64,000 bases of DNA, from assembly GCF_022829605.1 (NCBI RefSeq), contig NZ_JAKSYD010000114.1, forward strand, positions 248,001-312,000. Reading direction: 5' to 3'. The stretch is from Methylobacterium sp. E-065. Its GTDB lineage: Bacteria > Pseudomonadota > Alphaproteobacteria > Rhizobiales > Beijerinckiaceae. Position numbers and translations under genes: made by a program. Below the pieces are notes generated by a model. The model saw only the letters and a program-made list of their open reading frames with translations, made no database searches and was not told the origin of the DNA. Each line of letters opens with the position of its first letter. Position 1 is the stretch's first letter. Below, one piece after another: positions 19,400 through 27,688 of this stretch.

Positions 19400-20074
19400 G
19401 TGCGGCTGAACCTGCCGCCGAACGCCCCCGGCATGCGGATCGGCCTGTACGGCGGGTCCTTCAACCCCGCTCATCTCGGTCACCGTCACGTGACCCTGAT
19501 GGCGATGCGCCGTTTGGGGCTGGACCGCGTCTGGTGGCTCGTGAGCCCGGGCAACCCACTGAAGAGCCGCAACGCCCTCCCGGCCGTCGCCGACCGGTGT
19601 GCCCTCGCCAGCCGGATCGCCCGGCATCCGCGCATCGCGGTGACCGGGTTCGAGGCGACGCTGGGCGTGCGCTTCACCGTGCAGACGCTGCGCTTTCTCA
19701 GGCGGCGCTGCCCGGGCATTCACTTCATCTGGATCATGGGCGCCGATTCGCTCGGCACCTTCCACCGCTGGAAAGGCTTTTCGGAAATCGCGCGGCTGAT
19801 GCCGATCGCGGTGATCGACCGGCCCGGCTGGACCATGACCCCGCTGAGCGCCCGGGCGTCGCAGCGGCTTGCAAAAGCGCGTATCCCCGAGGAGGCCGCA
19901 TCGACGCTCGCGCTCCGCCGCCCGCCTGCCTGGACCTTCCTGCACGGGCCGCGTTCGAGCCTGTCCTCGACAGAGATCCGTAACGGTATGCAGGGACGCA
20001 ACCGTGACGCGGCACCGGCGCAGTTGCAATCGCCGCCCGATGCCGCCAATTTCAGGAACGACCGCGGGGCGTGA
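19400..20074 (+). CDS. nadD: Nicotinate-nucleotide adenylyltransferase
   Basis: About 224 residues from a GTG at 19400 that has AAGG upstream; the ATG at 19433 is the alternative. It makes deamido-NAD from nicotinate mononucleotide and ATP. GLYGGSFNPAHLGHRH holds the nucleotidyltransferase (T/H)xGH motif. WIMGADSLGTFHRWKGF and the C-terminal SSTEIRNG (ISSTxIR) complete the signature. It precedes rsfS and rlmH, the usual order. Confidence 0.95.
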   Translation: MRLNLPPNAPGMRIGLYGGSFNPAHLGHRHVTLMAMRRLGLDRVWWLVSPGNPLKSRNALPAVADRCALASRIARHPRIAVTGFEATLGVRFTVQTLRFLRRRCPGIHFIWIMGADSLGTFHRWKGFSEIARLMPIAVIDRPGWTMTPLSARASQRLAKARIPEEAASTLALRRPPAWTFLHGPRSSLSSTEIRNGMQGRNRDAAPAQLQSPPDAANFRNDRGA

Positions 20075-20107
20075 CATCGCCGCGCGGCACCACGAGGAAT
20101 CAGGACG

Positions 20108-20521
20108 CTGCCCGAAACTAACCCCACGGAGACAATCCGCACTCCCGCTCCTGCCCCGGGTGAGCCCGGTCAGGCGCGCGCGGACGACCTCAAGGCCCTC
20201 GCCCTCGAATGCCTCGACGAGATGAAGGCTGAGGAGACGATCGCCATCGATCTCGTCGGGAAGACGTCGCTCGCCGACACGATGATCATCACGTCGGGCC
20301 GTTCCCAGCGGCACGTGGGCTCGATCGCCGATAAATTCATCCAGGAGATGAAGAATCGGGGATACGGCAACGCCCGGGTCGAGGGCATGCCCGCTTGCGA
20401 CTGGGTGCTGATCGATGCCGGCGACGTGCTGGTGCACGTCTTCCGGCCCGAAGTGCGCGGCTTCTACAACCTCGAGAAGATGTGGGGCGCGGATCGACCG
20501 GTCGGCCTTGCGGTCGGTTAG
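20108..20521 (+). CDS. rsfS: Ribosomal silencing factor RsfS
   Basis: About 137 residues if read from a CTG at 20108. RsfS binds L14 and blocks subunit joining when nutrients run low. The core (GKTSLADTMIITSGRSQRHV, DWVLIDAGDVLVHVF, YNLEKMW) is clear. The first ATG (20222) lies inside the conserved N-terminal helix (LKALALECLDEMKAEETIAID), so translation must begin earlier. No ATG, GTG or TTG occurs in frame between the upstream stop at 20072 and 20222. GAGGA at 20094-20098 points to the CTG. Confidence 0.88.
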   Translation: MPETNPTETIRTPAPAPGEPGQARADDLKALALECLDEMKAEETIAIDLVGKTSLADTMIITSGRSQRHVGSIADKFIQEMKNRGYGNARVEGMPACDWVLIDAGDVLVHVFRPEVRGFYNLEKMWGADRPVGLAVG

Positions 20522-20529
20522 GCGGGCGG

Positions 20530-21024
20530 TTGCGCCTCCTGCTGGCGGCGGTCGGGCGGCTCAAGGCCGGGCCCGAGCGCGAGTTGGCGTCACGATATCG
20601 CGAGCGCGCCGGTCAATTGGGCCGCGGGCTCGGCTTCCCCGCCTGTGACAGCGTCGAGATCCCGGAATCCCGCGCGCGGCGCGCCATCGACCGTTGTGCC
20701 GAGGAGGCGACGGCACTCGGCGCTCTGCTTCCGCCCGGCGGGGTCTTGATCGCCTATGATGAGCGCGGCCGCGCCGATCTCCCTAGCGAGACCCTGGCCG
20801 AACGATTCGCCGGCTGGCGTGATGCATCCCGGCCGGCCCTGATGGTGGCGATCGGCGGCCCGGACGGCCTCGATGCCTCAATTCGGACGAAGGCCGAGCT
20901 GATTCTGTCGTTCGGGGCAGCGACCTTGCCCCACGGACTCGTGCGCGTGCTCGCCCTCGAACAGATCTACCGCAGCCTGACCATCCTGGCCGGCCACCCC
21001 TATCACCGGGGCGAGGCGGGCTGA
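20530..21024 (+). CDS. rlmH: 23S rRNA pseudouridine1915 N3-methyltransferase RlmH
   Basis: 164 residues from a TTG at 20530, which gives the conserved start LRLLLAAVGRLKAGPE. This SPOUT methyltransferase modifies helix 69 at the subunit interface. The knot region carries MVAIGGPDGLD and the family's C-terminal LALEQIYRSLTILAGHPYH. The longer ORF from 20395 overlaps rsfS out of frame and is rejected. It starts 8 bp after rsfS. Confidence 0.95.
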   Translation: MRLLLAAVGRLKAGPERELASRYRERAGQLGRGLGFPACDSVEIPESRARRAIDRCAEEATALGALLPPGGVLIAYDERGRADLPSETLAERFAGWRDASRPALMVAIGGPDGLDASIRTKAELILSFGAATLPHGLVRVLALEQIYRSLTILAGHPYHRGEAG

Positions 21025-21116
21025 CCGGCGTGGCGCGGATCGACATCGAGACCGGTTGGGCACGGCGGTCGGTAGAGGCCGCGCGCCGTCTATACACCGA
21101 CACTCCCAGCCAATTT

Positions 21117-21231
21117 CCTCATATTGAGGTGCCCGCATCAGCGGGCCTCGAAGGAGGGCTCCAGATGTCGCTGCGTCCCCTGGAGCCCTCCTTCGCGGCC
21201 TCCGCTGCGCTCCGGCACCTCAGGATGAGGG
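21117..21231. repeat. Palindromic intergenic element, family D
   Basis: About 115 bp with nested inverted repeats: outer arms CCTCAT...GAGGTGC against GCACCTC...ATGAGG, and an inner perfect 15-bp stem GAAGGAGGGCTCCAG / CTGGAGCCCTCCTTC around a 14-nt loop. It separates rlmH from the EnvC-like gene and its right edge overlaps that gene's likely start codon. Confidence 0.8.
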
Positions 21232-22577
21232 GGTTGGGTGGGATCGGCCTGGGCCGGTACCTGCCCATCCTTCTCCTTCTGGCGGCCGCCTGCCTCGCCG
21301 CGCCCGTACACGCCGAGCCGCCCTCCCCCGCGGATGCCGAGGCCACGCAGCGCGCCAACGAGGAACGCGACCGACGCGCCGAGAATTTGAAACGCGTCCA
21401 GGATGCGCTGGCCGCCAGCACCAGCCAGCGCGCGCAGTTCGAGACCGAGATCGCCGCGATCGGGTCCGACCGGTCCAAGCTGGATAGCGCCCTCCTCGAT
21501 GCCGGCCGGCAGGCGCAGGCGACCGAGGAGCGGCTGAGCCGCCTGGAGGAGCGCCTGAAGGCGATGACCGAGAGCGAGTCGGCGATCCGGCGCTCGTTGC
21601 AGGCCCGCCGCGGCGTCGTCGCCGAAATTCTGGCCGCGCTGCAGCGCATGGGCCGGCGCCCGCCGCCCGCGGTCCTGGTGAGCCCGGAAGACATGCTCGC
21701 CGCCATCCGGACCTCGATGCTGCTCGGCGCGGTGGTGCCGGAGCTGCGCGGCGAGGTCGATACGCTCGCCGCCGATCTCGCAGAAATGATCCGCCTGCGC
21801 GGGCTGATCGCCCAGGACAAGGAAGGCCTCAGCAACGATCTCGCCGGTTGGGCGCGGGAGCGGCAGCGGCTCGAAGCCCTGGTGGCGGCGCGGCGCGCCC
21901 GTCAGGCCGAGGTCGAGAGCGGCCTCAACGCCGAACGCCGCCGCGCCGCCGAACTGGGCACCCAGGCCAAAAGCCTGAAGGACCTGATGGACCGGACCGA
22001 GGCGGAGGCCGTTGCGGCGAAGCGCTCGGCAGAGGAGGCCAAAGCGGCGGCTGAGCGCGAGGTGAAGGCGACGCAGGAGCGATTTGCCGCGGCCGGCTTC
22101 CGCGACCCGGCCCGGCTGGCACCGAAGGTGCATTTCGCCGATTCGCGGGGCGAAGTGCCGCGGCCGGTGAGCGGAAGGCTGGCGCGGGCGTTCAATCAGC
22201 CCGACGGCAATGGCGGAACCACCCGCGGCGTGTCGTTTTCGACCCGTCCGAAGGCGACGGTTTCCTCACCGGCCGACGGTTGGGTGCAGTTTGCGGGTCC
22301 GTTCCGGTCTTATGGCCAACTCTTGATCATCAACGCGGGCGACGGCTACTATCTCCTGCTCGCGGGGATGGAACAGATCAGCGTCGAGGTCGGCCAGTTC
22401 GTGCTCGCGGGCGAGCCGGTTGGCAGCATGGGCGAGAAGGGCGCGGGCCTCAACGGGTCCGAGGGCGATCCCACCCTGTACGTCGAGTTCAAGAAGGACG
22501 GCGGCTCCATCGATCCGGAGCCGTGGTGGGCAAAGAGCCCGAATAATACGGTACTTGGCGAGAAGGTTCGCGGCTGA
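21225..22577 (+). CDS. EnvC-like murein hydrolase activator (degenerate LytM)
   Basis: About 450 residues from the ATG at 21225. A signal peptide (YLPILLLLAAACLAAPVHA) is followed by a long coiled coil (about 40-300) rich in Glu, Arg and Ala, then a C-terminal LytM/M23 fold (VSGRLARAFNQPDG to the end). The metal ligands are missing: RGVSFSTRP replaces the H-x3-D region and LLLAGM stands where the HxH motif should be. It therefore most likely activates amidases in septum splitting, as E. coli EnvC does, rather than cutting peptidoglycan. Its stop overlaps the ctpA start (TGATG). Confidence 0.88.
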   Translation: MRGLGGIGLGRYLPILLLLAAACLAAPVHAEPPSPADAEATQRANEERDRRAENLKRVQDALAASTSQRAQFETEIAAIGSDRSKLDSALLDAGRQAQATEERLSRLEERLKAMTESESAIRRSLQARRGVVAEILAALQRMGRRPPPAVLVSPEDMLAAIRTSMLLGAVVPELRGEVDTLAADLAEMIRLRGLIAQDKEGLSNDLAGWARERQRLEALVAARRARQAEVESGLNAERRRAAELGTQAKSLKDLMDRTEAEAVAAKRSAEEAKAAAEREVKATQERFAAAGFRDPARLAPKVHFADSRGEVPRPVSGRLARAFNQPDGNGGTTRGVSFSTRPKATVSSPADGWVQFAGPFRSYGQLLIINAGDGYYLLLAGMEQISVEVGQFVLAGEPVGSMGEKGAGLNGSEGDPTLYVEFKKDGGSIDPEPWWAKSPNNTVLGEKVRG

Positions 22578-23917
22578 TGCGCAAGACTTCCCTGATCATG
22601 CTCGGCGCCTTCCTGGGTGCCGGCACCTCCATGGTGGCCACCCAGACCGACTTCCTGTCGGGTCCGCGAGCCGTCGCCGCCTCGGCCGAAACCTATCGCC
22701 AGCTCAGCCTGTTCGGCGACGTCTTTGAGAAGGTCCGGACCGACTACGTCGAGAAGCCGGACGAGTCGAAGATGATCGAAGCGGCCGTCAACGGCATGCT
22801 GACGTCGCTCGATCCGCATTCGAGCTACATGGACGCCAAGGCGTTCCGCGACATGCAGACCACCACCCGCGGCGAGTTCGGCGGGCTCGGCATCGAGGTC
22901 ACGATGGAGGACGGCCTGATCAAGGTCGTCACGCCGATCGACGATACCCCCGCCGCCAAGGCGGGCCTGCTCGCCAACGACGTGATCACGCAGATCGACG
23001 ACGATCAGGTGCAGGGGCTGACCCTGAACCAGGCGGTCGACAAGATGCGCGGCCCGGTAAACTCCGCGGTGAAGCTCAAGATCAGCCGCAAGGAGTCGAA
23101 GGAGCCGATCGACGTCACGCTCACCCGCGACGTGATCAAGATCAAGCCGGTGCGCTCGAAGATCGAGGGCGGCGACGTCGCCTATATCCGCCTGACCCAG
23201 TTCAACGAGCAGACCTTCGACGGCATGCGCGCCGCCATCGACAAGCTCACGAGCGAGATCGGGGCCGACAAGATCAAGGGCTATGTCATCGACCTGCGCA
23301 ACAATCCGGGTGGCCTGCTCGATCAGGCCGTGATGGTGTCGGATGCGTTCCTGGATCGCGGCGAGATCGTCTCGACCCGCGGCCGCAACCCGGACGAGAC
23401 GCAGCGCTTCTCGGCCAAGTCGGGCGACCTTACCAAGGGCAAGCCCGTGGTGGTGCTGGTGAACGGCGGCTCGGCCTCGGCTTCGGAGATCGTGGCCGGC
23501 GCCCTGCAGGATCACAAGCGCGCGACCATCATGGGCACGCGCTCCTTCGGCAAGGGCTCCGTGCAGTCGATCATCCCGCTCGGCGGCTCCGGCGCCCTGC
23601 GGCTGACCACGGCGCGCTACTACACGCCGTCCGGCCGCTCGATCCAGGCGAAGGGCATCGAGCCCGACGTCGAGGTGCTGCAGGAGGTACCGGACGAGCT
23701 GAAGGGCAAGGACGAGACCAAGGGCGAGGCCGGGCTGAAGGGCCATCTGAAGCAGAAGGATACCGACGAGCGGGGCGGCTCCTCCGCCTATGTCCCGCCG
23801 GATCCGGCCAAGGACAAGCAGCTGATCTCGGCCGTCGACTTCCTGCACGGCATCCAGAAGGGCGCCGCCAACGGGACGCCGAGCGCGCAGCAGCAGAAGC
23901 CGAGCCTGCCGAACTGA
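22577..23917 (+). CDS. ctpA: Carboxy-terminal processing protease (S41)
   Basis: 446 residues. A periplasmic serine protease that cleaves protein C-termini, often regulating cell-wall hydrolases. N-terminal signal or anchor (LIMLGAFLGAGTSM). The PDZ domain spans about 95-185 (GLGIEVTMEDGLIKVVTPIDDTPA). The catalytic dyad is Ser301 in GGSASASEIVAGAL and Lys326 in GTRSFGKGSV. The C-terminal 60 residues are charged and low-complexity. Translationally coupled to the EnvC-like gene, which suits a shared role in peptidoglycan turnover. Confidence 0.95.
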   Translation: MRKTSLIMLGAFLGAGTSMVATQTDFLSGPRAVAASAETYRQLSLFGDVFEKVRTDYVEKPDESKMIEAAVNGMLTSLDPHSSYMDAKAFRDMQTTTRGEFGGLGIEVTMEDGLIKVVTPIDDTPAAKAGLLANDVITQIDDDQVQGLTLNQAVDKMRGPVNSAVKLKISRKESKEPIDVTLTRDVIKIKPVRSKIEGGDVAYIRLTQFNEQTFDGMRAAIDKLTSEIGADKIKGYVIDLRNNPGGLLDQAVMVSDAFLDRGEIVSTRGRNPDETQRFSAKSGDLTKGKPVVVLVNGGSASASEIVAGALQDHKRATIMGTRSFGKGSVQSIIPLGGSGALRLTTARYYTPSGRSIQAKGIEPDVEVLQEVPDELKGKDETKGEAGLKGHLKQKDTDERGGSSAYVPPDPAKDKQLISAVDFLHGIQKGAANGTPSAQQQKPSLPN

Positions 23918-23944
23918 CATCCGAAGCCTGAAACGACGTCTTGC

Positions 23945-23980
23945 GATCCCGTCCGGCCTGAAGCCGGGCGGGATTTTTAT
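23945..23980 (+). terminator. Rho-independent terminator after ctpA
   Basis: A 12-bp stem ATCCCGTCCGGC / GCCGGGCGGGAT (one G-U pair) with a CTGAA loop at 23946-23974, followed by TTTTTAT. It splits the EnvC-ctpA transcript from the YibQ gene. Confidence 0.88.
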
Positions 23981-24006
23981 CTTCGGGACCGGACCTTAGA
24001 GGATCG

Positions 24007-24014
24007 TTAACCAT
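24007..24014. promoter_or_regulatory. CtrA-type half-site
   Basis: TTAACCAT, the CtrA half-site sequence of alphaproteobacteria, lies between the ctpA terminator and the YibQ gene. A single 8-mer is weak evidence. Confidence 0.3.
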
Positions 24015-24025
24015 ACCGGTCCGCA

Positions 24026-25324
24026 ATGGCGTCGGAGATCCGCGCCGCTCCGGCGTGGTTGGAATCGCGATTCCGCATCGAGCGCCGCTTGACCGAATCC
24101 AACCACGATATCCTCACGCGCCCCCTCGGGGTGGCGGAGGCCCAGGTGCCGGACCAGCCCAGCGGGCGGTTCGGCCGGTTCGTCGCAACCCTGCGCCGGC
24201 CGAAAGTCGCGGCTGGGGCGATCGCGGCGGCCCTCGTGGCGTCGCTCGGCCTCGTCGTGGCGCTCGGCGATCCCCAGGGCGGCGAGCCCCACGCGGAGGC
24301 CGTGATCGTAATCCACGAGGCCGCGGCGCGCCCGCCGGCTCCGGTCGCTGCCGTCGAGCCGCAGGTCGCCACCACGGCGCCCGGGCAGGGGCAGCTCCAG
24401 CGCAGCGCGGAGGAGGTCGAGTCGGCTTCGGGCGTCACGGTGGTGCGCCCGCTGGGCTCCGGCCCCACTGACGCCGTGGTGATCCGTGTCCCGTCCCCAA
24501 CCGCGCCGCGTCTGGCCGCCGCTCCGGATCCCCGGATCAGCGAGACCGGCCGGCACGGGATCATGCCGAAGCTCGGCGAAGGCCGGGTGCGCGCGCTCGA
24601 TGTCTACGCCCGGTCCGAGGAACCCGGAACCGGCCCCCGCATCGCCATCGTGGTGACCGGCCTCGGTGTCGGGCAGGCCGCCACGGCCGGCGCCACCGCC
24701 CGCCTACCGGCTGCCGTCAGTCTGGCGTTCCTGCCGTACGGCAGCGAGGCCGAGCGCGCCGCGGCGCGGGCCCGCGATGCCGGGCATGAGGTTTTCCTCC
24801 AATTGCCGATGGAGCCGTTCGACTATCCGGACAGCGACCCCGGGCCGCAGGGGCTGCTCACGTCCCTCAAGGGACCCGAGAATGCCGATCGCCTCGCCTG
24901 GGCGCTGGCGCGCTTTCCCGGCTATGTCGGCACCGTGAACTTCATGGGATCGAAGCTGATGGCGGATGCCGCCTTCGAGCCGATCCTGCGCGAGATCGGC
25001 GCCCGGGGCCTCGGTTTCCTCGACGACGGAACCGGCCCGAAGCCGACGTCCGCCCCCGCCAACAAGTCCCGCACCCCGGTCGCCCGCGCCGAGATCGTCC
25101 TCGACGCGACCCCGCGGGCCGACGCCATCGACGCCGCCCTGGCGCAGGCCGAGGCGCGTGCCCGTGCCAACGGGTTCGCGCTCGTCTCGGCCAGCGGCGC
25201 CGCGCTGACGGTCGATCGAATCGCGCGCTGGGCGCGCGACCTCGATACCCGCGGGCTGCGCATCGTCCCGGCCAGCGTGGCGTTACGCGGCGCCCGCGAC
25301 AAGCGCGTCTCTACGGCTGATTGA
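24026..25324 (+). CDS. Divergent polysaccharide deacetylase (YibQ/DUF610)
   Basis: Up to 432 residues. A cytoplasmic N-terminus and one membrane segment (AAGAIAAALVASLGLVVALG, about 65-84) precede a variable Ala/Pro/Val linker and a C-terminal NodB-like domain (GPRIAIVVTGLGVGQAATAGA, HEVFLQLPMEPFDYPDSDPGP, FMGSKLMADAAFEPILREIG). The deacetylase metal site seems modified, as usual in this family, so activity is unsure. The start is uncertain: the ATG at 24026 is only about 45 bp past the terminator, and TTG codons at 24059 or 24089 would fit family N-termini (DILTRPLG). Precedes rppH. Confidence 0.85.
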   Translation: MASEIRAAPAWLESRFRIERRLTESNHDILTRPLGVAEAQVPDQPSGRFGRFVATLRRPKVAAGAIAAALVASLGLVVALGDPQGGEPHAEAVIVIHEAAARPPAPVAAVEPQVATTAPGQGQLQRSAEEVESASGVTVVRPLGSGPTDAVVIRVPSPTAPRLAAAPDPRISETGRHGIMPKLGEGRVRALDVYARSEEPGTGPRIAIVVTGLGVGQAATAGATARLPAAVSLAFLPYGSEAERAAARARDAGHEVFLQLPMEPFDYPDSDPGPQGLLTSLKGPENADRLAWALARFPGYVGTVNFMGSKLMADAAFEPILREIGARGLGFLDDGTGPKPTSAPANKSRTPVARAEIVLDATPRADAIDAALAQAEARARANGFALVSASGAALTVDRIARWARDLDTRGLRIVPASVALRGARDKRVSTAD

Positions 25325-25431
25325 GTGCAGGCGCGCTCGGCTCCCGCCAGAATGGATTTCGCGCCGGGTTGGCGCCCTCCGCACCTTGGTGGCGTTGCCG
25401 CGGCCCGCGCCACTGACCTATGGTCCGGCCA

Positions 25432-25971
25432 ATGACAACGGATCTGGATCCGGGCAGCCTGCCCTACCGCCCCTGCGTGGGCATCGCGCTGATCGCACGG
25501 TCGGGCGGCGTGTTCGTCGGGCGCCGAACCAAGGATGCCGGCCCCGAGCACGTCGCCGGTCCGCATATGTGGCAGATGCCGCAGGGCGGGGTGGACCCGG
25601 GCGAGGATCCGGAGGCGGCGGCGCGCCGCGAACTCTACGAGGAGACCAATGTCCCGCCGGAGGCGATCCGCAAGCTCGCCGAGATCCCGGACTGGCTCCC
25701 CTACGATCTGCCGCCCGACGTCATGAAGCAGGCCTGGAAGGGTCGCTACCGTGGGCAGACCCAGAAATGGTTCGCCTTCGGGTTCGAGGGCCGGGAGGAA
25801 CTGATCGACGTCCTCCAGCCGGGCGGGGGCGCGCACAAGGCGGAGTTCGACGCATGGCGCTGGGCGCGGTTCGACGAACTTCCCGAGTTGATCATACCGT
25901 TCAAGCGACCGGTCTACGAGCAAGTGGTTACGGCCTTCTCGGGCCTCGAGCGCTGGGCGGACCCGCGGTGA
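25432..25971 (+). CDS. rppH: RNA pyrophosphohydrolase (Nudix)
   Basis: 179 residues from the ATG at 25432. It removes pyrophosphate from 5'-triphosphate RNA and so triggers mRNA decay. The Nudix box [20 protein letters not shown] follows [19 protein letters not shown] at the start and KRPVYEQVV at the end are family features. It follows the YibQ gene by about 107 bp, a conserved alphaproteobacterial pairing. Confidence 0.95.
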   Translation: MTTDLDPGSLPYRPCVGIALIARSGGVFVGRRTKDAGPEHVAGPHMWQMPQGGVDPGEDPEAAARRELYEETNVPPEAIRKLAEIPDWLPYDLPPDVMKQAWKGRYRGQTQKWFAFGFEGREELIDVLQPGGGAHKAEFDAWRWARFDELPELIIPFKRPVYEQVVTAFSGLERWADPR

Positions 25972-25994
25972 CGCGGCAGCCGGGGTCCTGAGGC

Positions 25995-26624
25995 ATGCGC
26001 TGGCTCGCGGTCCTGCTCGGGCTCGCCCTCGCGTGGCTCGCCTTCACCATGAGCCCGCTCTGGTCGCTGTACGATCTCGCGCAGGCGGTGCGCCGGCACG
26101 ACAGCGCCTACATCGAGAGCCACGTCAATTTCCGGACGCTCCGCCTGTCCCTGGTGCGGCAGATCACGGCGGCGATGCGCACCGCGTCGGAGAGCGATCC
26201 GGACATCGAGCCGCGCGATCGCCAACGCCTCGGCGATGCCGCCTACGGGTTGGCGCTGGCCCTATCCGAGTCGATGATCACCCCTGAGACCGTGATCGAC
26301 CTGCTCGCCAACGGCTGGCCCGACAAGCTCGATCTCGAACGGCCGACCGGGACGCGTCCGGAAGGGCTCGCGATCCACAGCTTCGGGCGCCTGCTGCCGT
26401 TCTACACGGCGATGGAGATGCGCGGCTTCCGCGCCGTGGTTGTTCCGATCCCGCCCGAGGCACCCCGCGGACAGCGCACGCGCATCCGATTGCGGCTGCG
26501 CGGGCTGGCGTGGCGCTTGGTCGATATCGAGATGGCCGACATGCTGCGCGACCAGATCGCCGCCAAGCTCGGGAAGGCCCTCGCCCGGGCGAAGATCGGC
26601 GCGAGTGCCGGCGAGGAGCGCTGA
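25995..26624 (+). CDS. DUF2939 protein
   Basis: 209 residues. One hydrophobic N-terminal segment (WLAVLLGLALAWLAFTMSPLW) anchors or exports it. The domain SLYDLAQAVRRHDSAYIESHVNFRTLRLSLVRQI matches the DUF2939 pattern. The C-terminal half is beta-rich. No function is known for the family. It starts 23 bp after rppH and is probably cotranscribed. Confidence 0.8.
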   Translation: MRWLAVLLGLALAWLAFTMSPLWSLYDLAQAVRRHDSAYIESHVNFRTLRLSLVRQITAAMRTASESDPDIEPRDRQRLGDAAYGLALALSESMITPETVIDLLANGWPDKLDLERPTGTRPEGLAIHSFGRLLPFYTAMEMRGFRAVVVPIPPEAPRGQRTRIRLRLRGLAWRLVDIEMADMLRDQIAAKLGKALARAKIGASAGEER

Positions 26625-26671
26625 GGGCTTCGGGAACGAACCGCGAAGGGCAACGGAATGCGCGGAGGCGA

Positions 26672-27028
26672 CTACTTCGCCTTCGAGGTGCCCGCATCCT
26701 TGGGCTTGCGCGCCTCGGTCAGGCTTTCGGCCTTGTCCTCGTCGGTGTCGCCGCCCTGCTCAATGGTCTTGGCGGGATCGGCAAGAAGCGACTTGGCCAC
26801 GCCGAGCAACACCTCGCACTCGCCGGGGAATTTGTAGGTGTCCAGCACGATCGCGGCATCGCGCAGAGTGCGCAGGTCGCGCACCAGCTGGGTGTTGGCG
26901 TCGGAGCGCAGCTCGCTCTTGACCGCGATGGCCTCCTCGATCTGCGCGCCTTTCACGTCGCAGGCCGCTTCAGCGGGCCCTACCGAGAGCGTTGTGGCAA
27001 GACCGAGTGCGGGAAGGAAGCGCCACAT
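26672..27028 (-). CDS. Small exported protein of unknown function
   Basis: 118 residues with a signal peptide (FLPALGLATTLSVGPAEA). The mature part has two cysteines (AACDVKGAQ and GECEVLLG) and a charged hydrophilic tail (TDEDKAESLTEARKPKDAG). No recognised family. It is downstream of the response regulator on the same strand, 24 bp away, so the two may be cotranscribed; a functional link is not shown. Confidence 0.65.
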   Translation of the reverse strand: MWRFLPALGLATTLSVGPAEAACDVKGAQIEEAIAVKSELRSDANTQLVRDLRTLRDAAIVLDTYKFPGECEVLLGVAKSLLADPAKTIEQGGDTDEDKAESLTEARKPKDAGTSKAK

Positions 27029-27052
27029 GGCGAAGGTCCTCGGAGATCCAGG

Positions 27053-27481
27053 TCAGGCGTGAAGGAGCGCGGCGTTCAGCACGTCGCGGGTGAGCACCAC
27101 GAGCTGGCTCGGGCGATAGGGTTTCGGCACGAAGACGGAGCCGGGAACGGCGTCGCGGGTCGCAAGTCCGTCACGGCCCCCGGAGGTGTAGACCACCGGC
27201 AGATCCGGGCACAGATCACGGGCGCGGCGCGCGAGGGCGAGACCGTTCGTGTTGCGGGCCAGATCGATATCGGTGAAGAGCATATCGACGCTCTCGCGGG
27301 CCAGGATCGCCTCGGCCTGCCAAGCATCTGCGGCGGTGAGCACCCGATAACCGGCGTCGAGGAGCGTTTCGGCAGCCAGTTCACAGACGGTCGGCTCATC
27401 CTCGACGATCAGGATGGTGGCGGCGGCCGAGTCCGGAACAAGCAGGGACGGACAGACAAGCGCGGCGGCGAACGGAACCAT
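27053..27481 (-). CDS. Single-domain response regulator
   Basis: 142 residues, receiver domain only. ILIVEDEP supplies the acidic pair, MLFTDIDLA the phospho-acceptor Asp, VVYTSGG the switch Ser/Thr and VPKPYR the Lys. There is no output domain, so it probably relays phosphate or binds a partner. An N-terminal hydrophobic stretch (FAAALVCPSLLVPDSAAA) before the receiver is unusual and may reflect a too-early start: a methionine-free extension precedes ATILIVEDE. No histidine kinase is nearby. Confidence 0.85.
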   Translation of the reverse strand: MVPFAAALVCPSLLVPDSAAATILIVEDEPTVCELAAETLLDAGYRVLTAADAWQAEAILARESVDMLFTDIDLARNTNGLALARRARDLCPDLPVVYTSGGRDGLATRDAVPGSVFVPKPYRPSQLVVLTRDVLNAALLHA

Positions 27482-27688
27482 GACGCTACTCCCACTCACC
27501 CGGCGAGGGAACGCTGTTCCCCGACAGGATCGCAGGGACAACGGCCCCTCTCGACACGGCGTTCACCCTGTTTCGATCGAATTGCACGGGTTTGGTGAGT
27601 GGCGCGTTAACTGCCCTTGGATACCGATGAACGAGGCCGATGACTTGGTTAACAGGTGGTTACCGGAACCCGACCAGGGAGCGGGATC

